DNA of 64,000 bases. It comes from Variovorax saccharolyticus. GTDB lineage: Bacteria > Pseudomonadota > Gammaproteobacteria > Burkholderiales > Burkholderiaceae_C. Positions 9,516 through 19,275 of the stretch are shown here, one piece after another. The stretch spans positions 1 through 64,000 of the forward strand of contig NZ_JASZYT010000015.1 in NCBI RefSeq assembly GCF_030316765.1, in the 5' to 3' direction. Every line of letters starts with the position of its first letter. The stretch's first letter is position 1. The position numbers and the translations under genes are program-made. The notes beneath the pieces were generated by a model that saw only the letters and a list, made by a program, of their open reading frames with translations, made no database searches and was not told the DNA's origin.

Positions 9516-10592
9516 TCACGCGCTGCGCTCGAGCACGCCGTCGTCACGCAGGGCGGGATCCTCGCGAAGCGATGCCGAGGGGATCCCGTGAGAAGGGAAG
9601 CGACGCAGTACGCCATCTGCGATTTCATCCATGACGTCCTGGAAAGGTCGCCGGCTGACCCTCAGGTTCATCGCGAAATGCGCGATGCCGAACTCCTGGG
9701 CTTGCTCCAGGTAGTCCGACAAGGCAGAAATTCCGCACCGAACGCCCCCCTGGATTCGCTGCAACGGCGCCGTCGACTTGTCCACCAGATCAACGAATCC
9801 GCCGACTCCGAGCGGCTTCGAAAGCGCCGTCGTCTTGGCAAAACCGGCCCAATCCTGCGCCAGCTGCTCGATTCCGCTCGGGGGCGGAACGGACGCGATG
9901 AAGCCGTCCATGTGCTCGGCAATCCACGCAGTGCTCTGCTGACCTCGGCCGATGGCAATCGCCGGCGTCCTGCCTGCCGGCGGCTTGGGAACGAGGTCGA
10001 CCTCCCCCTCGGAATGGCCAAACCATCTCGAGTCGAAGGACGGGAACGAATGCTCCGTGACGCAGCGGTAAACCGCGTAGGCGTCGCGAAGCCGCTCTCC
10101 CCGCGTGGCCATGTCGATGCCATGGAGCGGATAGTCGGATGGCCGATCGCCAGACGAGAGGCCCAGCAGCATGCGGCCGACGCTGAGCTGGTCCAGCGTT
10201 GCCACTTGCTTGGCGAGTAAAAGCGGTTCCCGAATGGGCAGCACGATCCCTGCGGTTCCCAGTGCAATAGAGCTCGTTTGCGCGGCCAGGAAGGCAAGGT
10301 AGGTCAACGACTCGAAGATCTGGCCCACATCGCCATACTTCGGATCGAAGAAGGGGATGTCGCGCATCCAGAGGCATGCAAAACCCAACCGCTCCGCGCG
10401 CTGCGCCATCTCAACATGCCGGTACATCGAAGGCGCGGGCCTGTCAGGATGGGTTTCCAATGGCAGTATGAGCCCAACGCTGAGCCGGCTCGGTGCAAAC
10501 ACCCGGGCATAGCCGGCGTGTGTACGCAAGTCGATAGGTTCATGAGGCGGCGCGACAGGGAATACGCCAACGGTGGCATCAATGGACGGCAT
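9516..10592 (-). CDS. LLM-class (luciferase-like) flavin-dependent oxidoreductase
   Basis: The 358-residue protein has the bacterial luciferase-like TIM-barrel pattern: LSVGLILPLE at the first strand, MAQRAERLGFACLWMRDIPFFDP, the SIALGTAGIVLPIREPLLLAKQVATLDQLSVGR block and GLSSGDRPSDYPLHG. Family members use reduced FMN or F420 to oxidise small organics, often as monooxygenases. The start at 10592 (MPSIDAT) is the last sensible ATG before the fold, and no good ribosome binding site was seen. Its product and substrate are unknown. It is divergent from the degenerate alpha/beta hydrolase gene. Confidence 0.9.
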   Translation of the reverse strand: MPSIDATVGVFPVAPPHEPIDLRTHAGYARVFAPSRLSVGLILPLETHPDRPAPSMYRHVEMAQRAERLGFACLWMRDIPFFDPKYGDVGQIFESLTYLAFLAAQTSSIALGTAGIVLPIREPLLLAKQVATLDQLSVGRMLLGLSSGDRPSDYPLHGIDMATRGERLRDAYAVYRCVTEHSFPSFDSRWFGHSEGEVDLVPKPPAGRTPAIAIGRGQQSTAWIAEHMDGFIASVPPPSGIEQLAQDWAGFAKTTALSKPLGVGGFVDLVDKSTAPLQRIQGGVRCGISALSDYLEQAQEFGIAHFAMNLRVSRRPFQDVMDEIADGVLRRFPSHGIPSASLREDPALRDDGVLERSA

Positions 10593-10986
10593 GATCGACA
10601 GCTGCTTGGTGGTTGGACATGGGCAAGGGTCAGGGGCCCGAGGGGCCATCGGCACTCGGCTACGGAACCGGTCTGACGCGAATCTTGAATTGGATGCGAC
10701 CCCTTGGCATCTCTCCGAGGTCCAGGAAGAACGAAGGTCTTCAGTGTCAGAAGTCCGGGATGGAGGAAGACTCACCGTGCCCCTTTCTCGGATCCTCCAG
10801 CAGCTGAACCTCGATCGGTGATGCGGCCGTGCAGCCCCCAGCTCAGCCTGGTTGGACAGGCACCGCTTGCCCTCAAGTCATAGAAGCAGACAGCACCTCT
10901 CCGGATTGGTGGCCCAGCGCGCGTCAGCTTCTACGATCAATGCGCCAGAACCGAACCTCTCCCTGTTCCACAGCCCAAAGGAAAAA
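10593..10986. other. 394-base divergent intergenic region
   Basis: This gap separates the luciferase-like gene (left, minus) from the broken hydrolase (right, plus). No conserved frame is visible. The dispersed dyad element is not recognisable here, although the paralogous intact hydrolase has a copy. Confidence 0.4.
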
Positions 10987-11846
10987 ATGACGCACCACCG
11001 AACTGTCGAGATCGACGCGATCAAGGTGTTCTATCCCGAGGCGGGCGATCGTGCGAATCCTTCGCTGTTGCTGCTGCATGGGTTCCCGACCTTCTCTCAC
11101 GTGTTCAGGCACCTCTTGCCGATACTGGCAACCGACTTCCATGGGATCGCCCCCTATCTTCCCGGATTCGGCTTTTCGGACAGCCCGCCCCCAAACGGAG
11201 TTCAACTACACCTTCGGCAATCTCGCGAGAGTCATGGGGGCGTTCTTGCAAAAGGTCGTTCCCCACACGCTTTGGTCTCTACGTGTTCGACCACGGTGCA
11301 CCGGTGGGTCTCCGCCTGGCGCTTGCCAAGCCCGAGCGGGTGACGAGCTTGATCTCTCAAGAGCAACCTGTACGAGGAGGGATTGAGCGAACGCTGGGAT
11401 GTGATGGTCCACTGACGCCAGCCGTCGGACGAGGCCCGTGAAGGGGGCCGGCAGTCCATGCTCAGGTCGACACTGTGATCCGGCAGTACTCGAGCGGTGT
11501 CGGCGATGAGTCGCTGATCGCGCCTGAGGCGTATGCGCTCGATCCCTCGCTGCTGCGAAGGCCAGGGAACGAGGAAATCCAGTTGGACCTGTTGCTGAAC
11601 TGCTTCAGCAACCTGCTGATAGTCCGAAGGATTCACCGATACCTCCAGGATCAAAAGCCCCCCACGCTTGTCATCTGGGGGAAGCACGATCCCGTCTTTC
11701 GCACCGTTGGTGCAGAGGCGTTCCGGAGGGACAACGCGGCAGCGGAGGTGCACTTTCTGGACACCGGCCATTTCGCCCTCGAGACGCACCTCACGGAAGT
11801 CGCGGGCCGCGTCAAGGCGTTCTTGCGTGAGCGACTTCTCGGGTGA
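10987..11846 (+). pseudogene. alpha/beta hydrolase, multiply frameshifted remnant
   Basis: Translation starts well (AAAGGA before ATG, MTHHRTVEIDAIKVFY) and gives the oxyanion loop LLLLHGFPTFSHVF. The family sequence then jumps frame near 11190 (TEFNYTFGNLARVMGAF), jumps again near 11265 (FGLYVFDHGAPVGLRLAL) and meets an in-frame stop near 11440. The C-terminal part resumes at 11475 and keeps WGKHDPVF and DTGHFALE with the catalytic histidine. The intact paralogue at 60764-61675 has the same blocks in one frame. Several lesions make real decay more likely than a single sequencing error. Confidence 0.88.
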
Positions 11847-11852
11847 ATTCGG

Positions 11853-12593
11853 TCAGCCGGCGGCTGACCCGCTGGGGATGGCAGCCCGGCCGCTGGCGTC
11901 GAGGTGAGGAGCGTCCGCAGGCGTCAACGCGGGCAAGGCCATGTCGCACAGGCCCCGGCGCAGCGCCACCGCGGTCGCTTCGGTGCGCGTCCTCACTCCC
12001 AGTTTGTTCAGAATCGACTTGATGTGCGATTTGACGGTTCCCATCGCAATATCCAGATCCTCGGCGACCATCTTGTTGGCGTATCCGGCGACGACCAGGC
12101 GCAGCACGTCGGCTTCACGGCTGGTCAGCGCTTCATGGTCGAAGCTCTCGGCCACGCGCCTGGCAATCGACCGCTCAAGGTACCGCTGTCCGCCGTGCAA
12201 GGCAACCACGGCTTCCGCCATTTCCTCCATCCGGCAGCCGAACGGCAGGTAGCCGTGGATCCCCTGTGCAAGCGCATGAAGAATTTCAGACTCACCAACG
12301 CGATGCGAAATGATCATGACCTTGACCCGCGACATCCGACCGGAAGCTTCCTTCCTGAGCCATGCGCAGATGACCAGTGCACTGTTGTAGTCAGCGACGA
12401 CCACGTCAACCTCCGGAAGCGCCCGCCGCCAGCTCGCCTCGCAGCCGACCCCCGAGACGACCTGCTCGTTGATCAATGCAAATGCGGACTGCACGCCCAG
12501 GATGGCCGCGACACCGGCGCGAACCAGCGGATCGTCGAAGATGACAGAGACGACGATGCGGCCATTGACGTCGGATGTGCTGGTCGCCTGCAT
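11853..12593 (-). CDS. LuxR/NarL-type response-regulator-like transcription factor
   Basis: The 246-residue protein has a receiver-like N-terminal domain with IFDDP at the acidic pocket and a possible phospho-acceptor Asp68 in VVVADYN. A GerE-type HTH follows: LTSREADVLRLVVAGYANKMVAEDLDIAMGTVKSHIKSI in pieces. The usual TP/K switch residues of receivers are not obvious, so phosphorylation is uncertain. It is a paralogue of the regulator at 58638-59330, and both lie near an alpha/beta hydrolase gene of the same family. The start at 12593 (MQATSTS) precedes the domain directly. Confidence 0.88.
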   Translation of the reverse strand: MQATSTSDVNGRIVVSVIFDDPLVRAGVAAILGVQSAFALINEQVVSGVGCEASWRRALPEVDVVVADYNSALVICAWLRKEASGRMSRVKVMIISHRVGESEILHALAQGIHGYLPFGCRMEEMAEAVVALHGGQRYLERSIARRVAESFDHEALTSREADVLRLVVAGYANKMVAEDLDIAMGTVKSHIKSILNKLGVRTRTEATAVALRRGLCDMALPALTPADAPHLDASGRAAIPSGSAAG

Positions 12594-13768
12594 GAAGTGC
12601 TTTCGAAACGGAGCCGAATGAGAACGGGGAGGGTTGGTCGAACTCCGAGATCGACCTTCTGGTGAGTCAAGCATAGGAGCCGTGTGGTCATCAGGCTATT
12701 GACCTTTCGTATCGGTTTTTCTGGACATCAGGACCAGGGCCGGAACCTCCCTTCACAATCATCGGCGCAAGGTCTCGCGCCGGCCCTGGGTCCTGCCGTC
12801 GATGCAGCTCGGAAGAGGCGCGGGCGCGACGAACGGAATCTCTCTCAGCATGCCTGCGACGTGAAATCGAACACACCGGTCACCTGCCATGGCAATCAGG
12901 TGAAGAAGGATCCGACCGACTCGAAATCGAGCAAGAATCGTCATGTTGGCGGGGTGTGAAGAGGGTGCGCGCCGAGAGCCGAATGGGTTCGGCGGAAGAA
13001 GCGAATCACTTTCAGCGCAATACCCACGGTGCTGATGAGACCACGTGCGAGAAGTCGCATCAATTGTCTGAAGGTATCGATAGGCCGTTGAAGCCGACCT
13101 TGCCGGTCGCGTGGGTCGAAACCGACGAGGCGTCACCTTCCTGGTCCGAACCGACAACTGCAACCGACGATTCTCATGCCCGAGTCCCATCTCAGGCCGA
13201 TGCTCGCAATTTCTTCAACGTGGCGCGCACTGAGCGCATCGCACGGTTCTGCGCGGCGACGTGGCGGACGGCCCGCACTATCGGGGTGCTTGGCACCTGC
13301 AAGATTTCGCCGTGCCGTTGTGGCCTTAGGCGGCGGGTCGGATGGCAGTGTGGATTCGGCGGCAGTCACTTGGTGATTCGGGTCGTCTGCACCGCCTTCG
13401 CTTCAACACACTTCTGGCCTGCCGCCACGTTCACTATCCATGGGAAATCACGCAGACGAGTACCACGACGCGTTGCACCTGCGGCGCGTCGCTTGTCGGG
13501 CCGCTTGCGATGAAACGTTCCGTCGCGAACGAGGCACGCTGGTCATGCTTGACTCGCTGGCACGGAACCGGCTGGCGCCACTGTCGGTCCGTGGGGGTGC
13601 GAAAGAGTTTGGCGCTATGACATCCACATCGGCTTCCGCTTGCTCGCTGAAGGCAAGCCGCGCACGTGGCTACGCCGTCAGAGACGGTCGCCAAGGATCG
13701 GTGGTCTTGCTGGTCGGGCTGTCGACCAGGACCCGTTCAGGCCCGGTCAGGTGCAACACACTCCGGCG
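12594..13768. other. 1.2-kb stretch without a convincing gene
   Basis: Several frames of 60-185 codons overlap here on both strands, but none shows a domain, a good start or coding-type composition. The region may be decayed sequence. It contains a one-sided match to the dispersed dyad motif at 13061-13077 in an orientation pointing to the LuxR-type gene. Confidence 0.5.
13061..13077. promoter_or_regulatory. dispersed dyad element, degenerate half-site
   Basis: On the minus strand this reads ATACCTTCAGACAATTG, matching most positions of the gene-proximal consensus half AYACCWTCGTSCAATGG. No matching distal half is visible. It is about 470 bases upstream of the LuxR-type gene, much farther than in the other copies, so it may be vestigial. 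Confidence 0.3.
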
Positions 13769-14314
13769 TCAAGCATCTGCCCTGCCCTGGGAAGACTGCG
13801 GCAGAAGCCCTGGCTCCGACAGGCTGCGGTAAAAGCATGCCAACCCGGCGGCAGCGGCCTGCCCATCCTCTTCGGACCGCTCTCCACTGACGCCTACGGC
13901 ACCTACCAAGTGACCATCAGCAATGATGGGCATCCCTCCGTCCAGAGCGACCATGTGCGCCGCGGTGGCCATGTTCAGAGCGACGTCCTTCACCTGATCC
14001 TCGAAGAACTTGGTGCTTCGCCTGTAGATCGCCGCTGTGCGCGCCTTGTCCAACGCAAGCTGCGTCGAGCCGTATTGGGCATCATCGCCTTTCTCCATCA
14101 GCACGATGTCACCTGTGGGCTCGACCACTGCCACTGTCATCCGCCACCCGTGCTTGCCTGCTTCGTCTTGCACACCTCGAGCGATCAGGCGGGCCGCAGC
14201 CACGCCAATCGGCGGGCCGTACGGAGGAAAGGCCGCAGTGGAGCCGAGTGCGCGCGGCGTCTGCTTGCTTCGATCAAGCGTGGACACGCAAGACTTGAGG
14301 GGGATCGCTTCCAT
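13769..14314 (-). CDS. GlcG/HbpS-type heme-binding-like protein
   Basis: The 181-residue protein matches the GlcG/HbpS (DUF336) fold: ARLIARGVQDEAGKHGWRMTVAVVEPTGDIVLMEK, then ALDKARTAAIYRRST and a C-terminal GGMPII...LVGAVGVSG segment followed by EEDGQAAAAGL. Members bind heme or act as small accessory proteins near oxidoreductase genes. AGGAGA six bases before the ATG at 14314 fixes the start and removes the 54-codon upstream extension. It is divergent from the nitronate monooxygenase gene. No signal peptide is seen, so it is probably cytoplasmic. Confidence 0.85.
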   Translation of the reverse strand: MEAIPLKSCVSTLDRSKQTPRALGSTAAFPPYGPPIGVAAARLIARGVQDEAGKHGWRMTVAVVEPTGDIVLMEKGDDAQYGSTQLALDKARTAAIYRRSTKFFEDQVKDVALNMATAAHMVALDGGMPIIADGHLVGAVGVSGERSEEDGQAAAAGLACFYRSLSEPGLLPQSSQGRADA

Positions 14315-14577
14315 GAGATTTCTCCTGATGTCCTTGGGACGATGCGCATCGATGCGCGGACTCAGAGATGCTGCCATGGAGGCGCCCGATGTCATTCGGT
14401 CTGAAGCACATCGGCCACTAGCTCCAAAGTTCAAGGCCGGCAAGACGATTCCCGCTTCGTGCGAGGGCCCGTGCACTCGGGTCGGCGAGCGCTTGATGAA
14501 AGAGTCTTGGCAGGTGCAACCATCTTGTTCCTGCAGCTCTGACGTCGGGACATTTCACCCCTGATCGGAGAGAACCG

Positions 14578-15653
14578 ATGAATCGCACCAACGACCTGCT
14601 GCAACTGCTGAGTACTCAGCATCCTATTGTTCAGGCGCCCATGGTGGGCGTCTCTACGCCGCAACTTGCCGCGGCCGTTTCCAATGCGGGAGCCTTGGGC
14701 TCGATTGGCCAGATCGCCAGCGACGCATCCCAATCGCGAGCCATGATCCAGGCAACGCGCGCGCTGACGCGCAACCCTTTCGATGTCAACCTCTTCTGCC
14801 ACCGCCCGGCCGTTTCGGATTCGGCACGCGAGGCCGCTTGGCTTGCGCACCTGGCACCACGATTCGCCGAGTTCGGCGCGGGCCCGCGCCCTTTCCTCGC
14901 CGAGGTCTATCGCAGCTTTCTGAACAGCGAGGACATGTTGGAGATGCTGCTGCGCGAGCAGCCCGCCGTGGTCAGTTTTCATTTCGGTCTGCCGGATGCA
15001 TCGTGGATTCGCGCGCTGCGAGTGGCTGGTCTGGCGACGCTGGCCTGCGTAACAACCCCCGAGGAGGCGATGCAGGCCGCGCAGGCGGGCGTCGATGCGG
15101 TGATCGCACAAGGTTCCGAGGCAGGCGGGCACCGCGGTGTGTTCGACCTTCCCATGATCGGAACATCGGCACCTTCGCCCTGATACAGCTGGTGGCCCTC
15201 GCCTGCCCTGTGCCAGTCATCGCAGCCGGAGAGATCATGAATGGCAAGGGCATCGCCGCTGCGTTGCAACTGGGGGCCGCAGCCGTTCAACTTGGGACGG
15301 CATTCATCCTCTCCCCGGAGTCCGGCGCCAATGCCCGGTACAGAGCTGCCATGCAGAGCGAACGCACGCACAGCACGCAAATTTCGGCGGCGATCTCGGG
15401 CCGTCCGGCCCGAGGCCTGGCCAATCGGTTGATGACAGAAATCCGCGGCCCTTCAGCCCCTGACATACCAGACTATCCGATGGCGTACGACGCAGCCGAG
15501 GCGCTTTATGCGGCAGCGAGCAGTCGCTCCAATCACGACTTCGCAGTACAGTGGGCTGGGCAGGGCGCGCCGCTGGCGCGCGCCCTGCCCGCCGGGGACT
15601 TGGTGACGACCTTGATGCGCGAGTATCACGCAGTGGCATCCACAGACAGGTAG
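14578..15653 (+). pseudogene. nitronate monooxygenase-like (NPD) gene with a frameshift
   Basis: The first 195 codons encode a 2-nitropropane dioxygenase-type FMN TIM barrel: [30 protein letters not shown] and the [11 protein letters not shown] phosphate-binding turn. The frame ends at 15183, while the family continues one frame over from about 15160: [23 protein letters not shown], then GAAAVQLGTAFILSPE, to 15653. The switch lies between about 15140 and 15165. Corrected, the protein would be about 358 residues, normal for class II nitronate monooxygenases, which oxidise nitronates such as propionate-3-nitronate. It could be a true lesion or an assembly indel. Confidence 0.88.
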
Positions 15654-15664
15654 AGCAACGAGCA

Positions 15665-16265
15665 TCATTCCTCGAGGCATCCACCGGTCCGGCCCACCCA
15701 CCTCGCGAGCGATTGAGTTCGTGGCGCGAGGGTTGGCCTGCCTCGGTGAAACCCGACCGCTGTCGACTCGCGAGGTCGCTGCCCCGCGCCGGACGCCAGA
15801 AGTTTGCGCAAGCCGATGATGACCGGCAGGTCGTGCGCCGCGAAATGCTCAGGTAGAGGGACCGGCAACAATTCGGGTATGACGGCGAAACTGGATCCAG
15901 CAGCGACGCAGGCCAGGATCGCGTGGTACGAACCCGGCTCCACGACCCGCATGGTCGCCAGACGTTCGCCTCCGAGCCATTGCTCGAGCACGCGCCGGTA
16001 AGCGCACCCCTTGCGAAGTCCGATCAGTGGCGCTCCTTAGAGCCGCGCCCGTGACGAGTGCATGCCCCAGCGCAGCGACGAGCACTTTCCGCTTCTCGAA
16101 CGCGAAGGCGATCGAGAAACGCCCGGACTTTGCAGGCTCTGCGACGAATGCCGCGCCGATGCTGTGATCCACCAGTGCGGCAAGCAACGCGGCGTCCAGA
16201 CCGGACAAAGCCGCCCTGCTCTACGACGGCCTTGAAGATCTTGGAGGTCGGAAAGATCCACCGTC
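15665..16265 (-). pseudogene. LysR-family regulator remnant with internal deletion
   Basis: On the minus strand, VDLSDL is followed one frame over by KIFKAVVEQGG, the start of a LysR helix-turn-helix. The rest of the DNA-binding domain is missing. The sequence continues directly into the effector domain (LDAALLAALVDHSIGAAFVAEPAKSGRFSIAF), changes frame again near 16030 and continues with LIGLRKGCAYRRVLEQWLGGE and SYHAILACVAAGSSFAVIPE to 15665. About 100 codons are lost and at least two frameshifts are present, so no functional regulator can be made. It is divergent from nothing intact and convergent with the broken nitronate monooxygenase gene. Confidence 0.82.
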
Positions 16266-16357
16266 TGACGTGTCGCTCAACGACTGAATGGCGCAAGTGC
16301 GTCGGGCCGTTCACCCGATCGCCCTGCCCTCGTGCCTCAGGTGCCGCCAGCGCAGGA

Positions 16358-16861
16358 TCACTTCGCCCGCATGGGAAGCTTCCACTCGGGTCGTATGAAA
16401 TGGCACGTATAACCGTTCGGAATTCGCTCGAGGTAATCCTGGTGCTCGGGCTCGGCCTCCCAGAATGGTCCAGCGGCCGCAACTTCAGTGGTCGTCTTTC
16501 CCGGCCACACCCCGGACGCGTCGACGTCTGCGATCGTGTCCAGCGCCACCTGCTTTTGCTCGTCGTTCGTGTAGAAGATTGCGGAGCGATAGCTCAATCC
16601 ACGGTCGTTGCCTTGCCGGTTCGCTGTCGTGGGGTCGTGGATCTGAAAGAAGAACTCGAGAAGTTGTCGGTACGCGAGGCGGTCTGGATCGAAGACGATC
16701 TCGATCGCCTCGGCGTGGGTTCCGTGATGACGGTAAGTGGCATTCGGAACGTCGCCGCCGGAATAGCCCACACGGGTGGAAATCACGCCGTCGACGCGGC
16801 GAAGCAGATCCTGCATGCCCCAGAAGCACCCGCCGGCGAGAATGGCGCGCTGTTCTTTCAT
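16358..16861 (-). CDS. msrA: peptide-methionine (S)-S-oxide reductase MsrA
   Basis: The 167-residue product has the MsrA active-site motif GGCFWG with the nucleophilic Cys12, followed by [19 protein letters not shown] and [11 protein letters not shown]. It reduces methionine-S-sulfoxide in proteins and free methionine sulfoxide, repairing oxidative damage in the cytoplasm. The C-terminus ([18 protein letters not shown]) contains a possible resolving cysteine. Its ATG overlaps the stop of msrB (ATGA), so the two are translated as a coupled pair, a common arrangement for repairing both sulfoxide epimers. Confidence 0.95.
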   Translation of the reverse strand: MKEQRAILAGGCFWGMQDLLRRVDGVISTRVGYSGGDVPNATYRHHGTHAEAIEIVFDPDRLAYRQLLEFFFQIHDPTTANRQGNDRGLSYRSAIFYTNDEQKQVALDTIADVDASGVWPGKTTTEVAAAGPFWEAEPEHQDYLERIPNGYTCHFIRPEWKLPMRAK

Positions 16862-17307
16862 TGGATGTCCTTCACTTGATCCAAGAGCGCGCCGTAGCCT
16901 TGGGCCTCCATGTCGTCCTTGTGGACGAAGCGCAGCGACGCCGAATTGATGCAATAGCGCAGCCCCCCCCGATCAGAGGGTCCGTCTTCGAATACATGTC
17001 CAAGGTGGCTGTCGCCATGGCTCGAGCGTACCTCGGTGCGGACCATGCCATGCGACTGGTCGATGAATTCGTTGACGTGGGTTGGCACGAGAGGCTTGGT
17101 GAAGCTCGGCCATCCACAGCCAGACTCGTATTTGTCGGTCGACGCGAAAAGCGGCTCGCCCGAGACGACGTCGACGTAGATTCCGGGTTCCTTGTTGGCG
17201 AGGTAGGCGCCAGTCCCGGGTCGTTCTGTCGCATCGAGCTGAGTCACCTGGAACTGTTCCGGCGTCAAAGCGTCGATGGCTTCTGTCGATCGTTGGTAAC
17301 TTTGCAT
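16858..17307 (-). CDS. msrB: peptide-methionine (R)-S-oxide reductase MsrB
   Basis: The 149-residue product has the MsrB segments [38 protein letters not shown] and [11 protein letters not shown] with the catalytic Cys119. The two CxxC zinc-binding pairs found in many MsrB proteins are absent, so this is the zinc-free type. AAGGAG six bases upstream fixes the ATG at 17307 and removes the long upstream open frame. It precedes msrA in a two-gene operon with a four-base overlap. Its role is reduction of methionine-R-sulfoxide residues. Confidence 0.95.
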   Translation of the reverse strand: MQSYQRSTEAIDALTPEQFQVTQLDATERPGTGAYLANKEPGIYVDVVSGEPLFASTDKYESGCGWPSFTKPLVPTHVNEFIDQSHGMVRTEVRSSHGDSHLGHVFEDGPSDRGGLRYCINSASLRFVHKDDMEAQGYGALLDQVKDIQ

Positions 17308-17575
17308 TCTTGCTCCTTGAACGGTTTGCAATCGATTCATGCGGATCACGAATCGTCGACGGACCCGATGGCCCTGATCGATCACTGGCTTCCGCACTTT
17401 GGGCCTTTCAGGCTGTTCCCAAGGGGCCCGTGCTCGGGGGCGTTGACCTCGCCCCCGCACGACAATCCGCGCGACTTCGCGCCCGGCATGACCGCCGGTG
17501 GCCCATACAGCATCGCTTGCAATCAAGCTTCAGCAGGTGGACTTGAGCGCTTCATGTACCCAATCGGTGTCGCTT

Positions 17576-17908
17576 TCAGTGCCTTGGAAGCAAGTCAACC
17601 GTGGTCACCTGCGATCTGGTGTCGTTCTCGGCGAATTCGTCTTCCTGCAGCCACCGCGCCGACCCGGACGGTTCCAGGGCCGCCAAGCGCGTTGTTGCTC
17701 GGGCAGCGTCGGCGGGCGAGTTGGCGGCTTTGAGGCGCTGCATCGGAGCGCTTGCGTCGACCTCCAGGTGTCGAGCGATTGCATAGGCCTTCGCGTGGCG
17801 TTCGATCGCGGATGGTGGCCACTCGGCGATGGCAGACTGCGCCGAGGCGCTGGCCGCGAGCAACTGGGCGGCGACGACCGATGTCGTCAGGACAAATCGC
17901 TTCATCAT
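17576..17908 (-). CDS. small exported protein of unknown function
   Basis: The 110-residue product begins MMKRFVLTTSVVAAQLLAASASAQ, a clear Sec signal peptide with an ASA-Q cleavage site, so it is probably periplasmic. The mature part (about 86 residues) is helical and alanine-rich, with ARHLEVDASAPMQRLKAA and TTRLAALEPSGSARW. GGGAG five bases upstream supports the start at 17908. No family is recognised. An 18-bp inverted repeat lies about 140-210 bases upstream in the gap shared with the small membrane protein gene. Confidence 0.7.
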   Translation of the reverse strand: MMKRFVLTTSVVAAQLLAASASAQSAIAEWPPSAIERHAKAYAIARHLEVDASAPMQRLKAANSPADAARATTRLAALEPSGSARWLQEDEFAENDTRSQVTTVDLLPRH

Positions 17909-18043
17909 TCGTACTCCCGCCATCCTCGGCGTGCAGCACCGCCAGGGTCGAAGGACCCTCATCAAGCGGTGCGCAATCAGATGACGGGGGAAGTTTTCTG
18001 CCTGGACAGCCGATTGCCCACTTCCTTCGGCGCTATGACTTCG

Positions 18044-18119
18044 TCCGTCTTTGGCCGGACGCCGCGAGCATGTGTCGAGAGACCAAAAGGGCTGACGACG
18101 ACGTCCGACCAAAGACGGA
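18044..18119. repeat. 18-bp inverted repeat between divergent small genes
   Basis: TCCGTCTTTGGCCGGACG at 18044-18061 is repeated inverted at 18102-18119 (CGTCCGACCAAAGACGGA) with one mismatch, leaving a 40-base loop. Each arm also has partial internal symmetry around CCGTC and GGACG. It sits between the divergent exported-protein and membrane-protein genes, so it may be a paired operator with about 58 bases (5.5 turns) between arm centres. Confidence 0.6.
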
Positions 18120-18178
18120 TTGAGCACGCAGGGGGCCCAGTGCGAGGCTACGACACCCACTATTGACCAAGCTTCATC

Positions 18179-18463
18179 ATGAAATACGTCTTTCAATTGG
18201 CTCTCGACCTGGCTGGTTTGCTTGCCTGCCTGGTCGCCATGGCTTCCGCAGGGTCGTTGCTGCATGAAGCGCTGGCGGGTGAGCGCCAGGACTTCGGCGC
18301 CTGGGGCGTGCTGATGCTCGCACTGCTGATCGTGGGTCAGTGTCGGGCGCTCTGGGTATTGACCGTTGCCAGACAGGAGTACCGTCACAATGAGGAGGGT
18401 CAGGGCAGCGGGAGCGGCACTCCCTCCAACACGAGCGCCGCGAGCCAGATTCCGGAAGGCTGA
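18179..18463 (+). CDS. small membrane protein of unknown function
   Basis: The 94-residue product has two hydrophobic segments, FQLALDLAGLLACLVAMASAG (about 5-25) and GVLMLALLIVGQCRALWVLTV (about 43-63), separated by a short charged loop. A hydrophilic tail rich in Gly, Ser, Asn and Glu follows. It is predicted as a two-pass inner-membrane protein. The ATG at 18179 lacks a strong ribosome binding site. Its codon use looks natural. No family is recognised. Confidence 0.55.
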   Translation: MKYVFQLALDLAGLLACLVAMASAGSLLHEALAGERQDFGAWGVLMLALLIVGQCRALWVLTVARQEYRHNEEGQGSGSGTPSNTSAASQIPEG

Positions 18464-18591
18464 GCCGCGGCTTCGACCAGTGAGACACGCTGAACTGGCG
18501 GCTGACCTCGCGGCCGAATGTGATCGCGCATCTCTGGATGTCAAAGATAATCGTCACTGCGGGCACGTGCTCGAGCCATCGGCGACACGCA

Positions 18592-19203
18592 GTGGGACAT
18601 TCCAGAGAGAACAAGGCGACGACTCATGACCGTATCCTCGAGGTAGCGGCGGAACAGTTCAAGGCGCGCGGGCTCGACGGCATTGGGCTTGCTGAACTGA
18701 TGAAGGAAGCAGGCTTGACTCACGGCGGCTTCTACAAGCACTTCAAGTCGCGTGATGCGCTTGTTGCCGAGACTGTCTCGCACGCGTTCGACCAGGATGA
18801 GGCGCGGTTTGCTGCTGTGGCAGCGCATTCGCGCGGGGACCCCATTGGTAGCTTCATCGACGCCTACCTTAGCCTTGAGCATCGTGACCACACGGCGGCC
18901 GGGTGCTCGATGGCTGCACTGGGCGCGGAGTTCGGCCGCGCCAGCGCCGAGGTGAAGGCGGCATTCACGGTCCAGTATCAGAGGCGACGCGCGTGGGTTG
19001 CCACGAATCTCGGCGGTCCGGCCGTGCAAGCCGATCGTCATGCCGCCACGTTGATGAATGCGATGATCGGGGCACTGACGGTCGCTCGGGCTATCGACGA
19101 TCCGTCTCTGTCAAGGGATGTGCTGGACTCTTCGCGCCGGGACGTCAAGAGCATGGCCAAGTCGATGCAGGCGGCGCTGCGGGCTGTCGAGCAGGCGCGC
19201 TGA
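18592..19203 (+). CDS. TetR-family transcriptional repressor
   Basis: The roughly 203-residue product has an N-terminal TetR HTH: THDRILEVAAEQFKARGLDGIGLAELMKEAGLTHGGFYKHFKSRDAL in pieces. A helical ligand domain with AAGCSMAALGAEFGR follows. The GTG at 18592 (VGHSRENK) is chosen because related regulators start with MGHS before this helix. The open frame upstream is not conserved in type. The gene converges with an SDR gene whose promoter carries two 18-bp palindromes, a likely target of this repressor. Confidence 0.9.
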   Translation: MGHSRENKATTHDRILEVAAEQFKARGLDGIGLAELMKEAGLTHGGFYKHFKSRDALVAETVSHAFDQDEARFAAVAAHSRGDPIGSFIDAYLSLEHRDHTAAGCSMAALGAEFGRASAEVKAAFTVQYQRRRAWVATNLGGPAVQADRHAATLMNAMIGALTVARAIDDPSLSRDVLDSSRRDVKSMAKSMQAALRAVEQAR

Positions 19204-19275
19204 CACCGACTTCGCTCGACCATGCGTCCTCGCGTTCGGTTGCGCAGCCATGAGCCCTGCGCGCAGCCTGCGTTC

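Noticed and set aside
12956-13832. Overlapping plus-strand frames as a gene or transposase remnant
   Set aside because: No start, domain or coherent frame; translated pieces matched no family I recognise.
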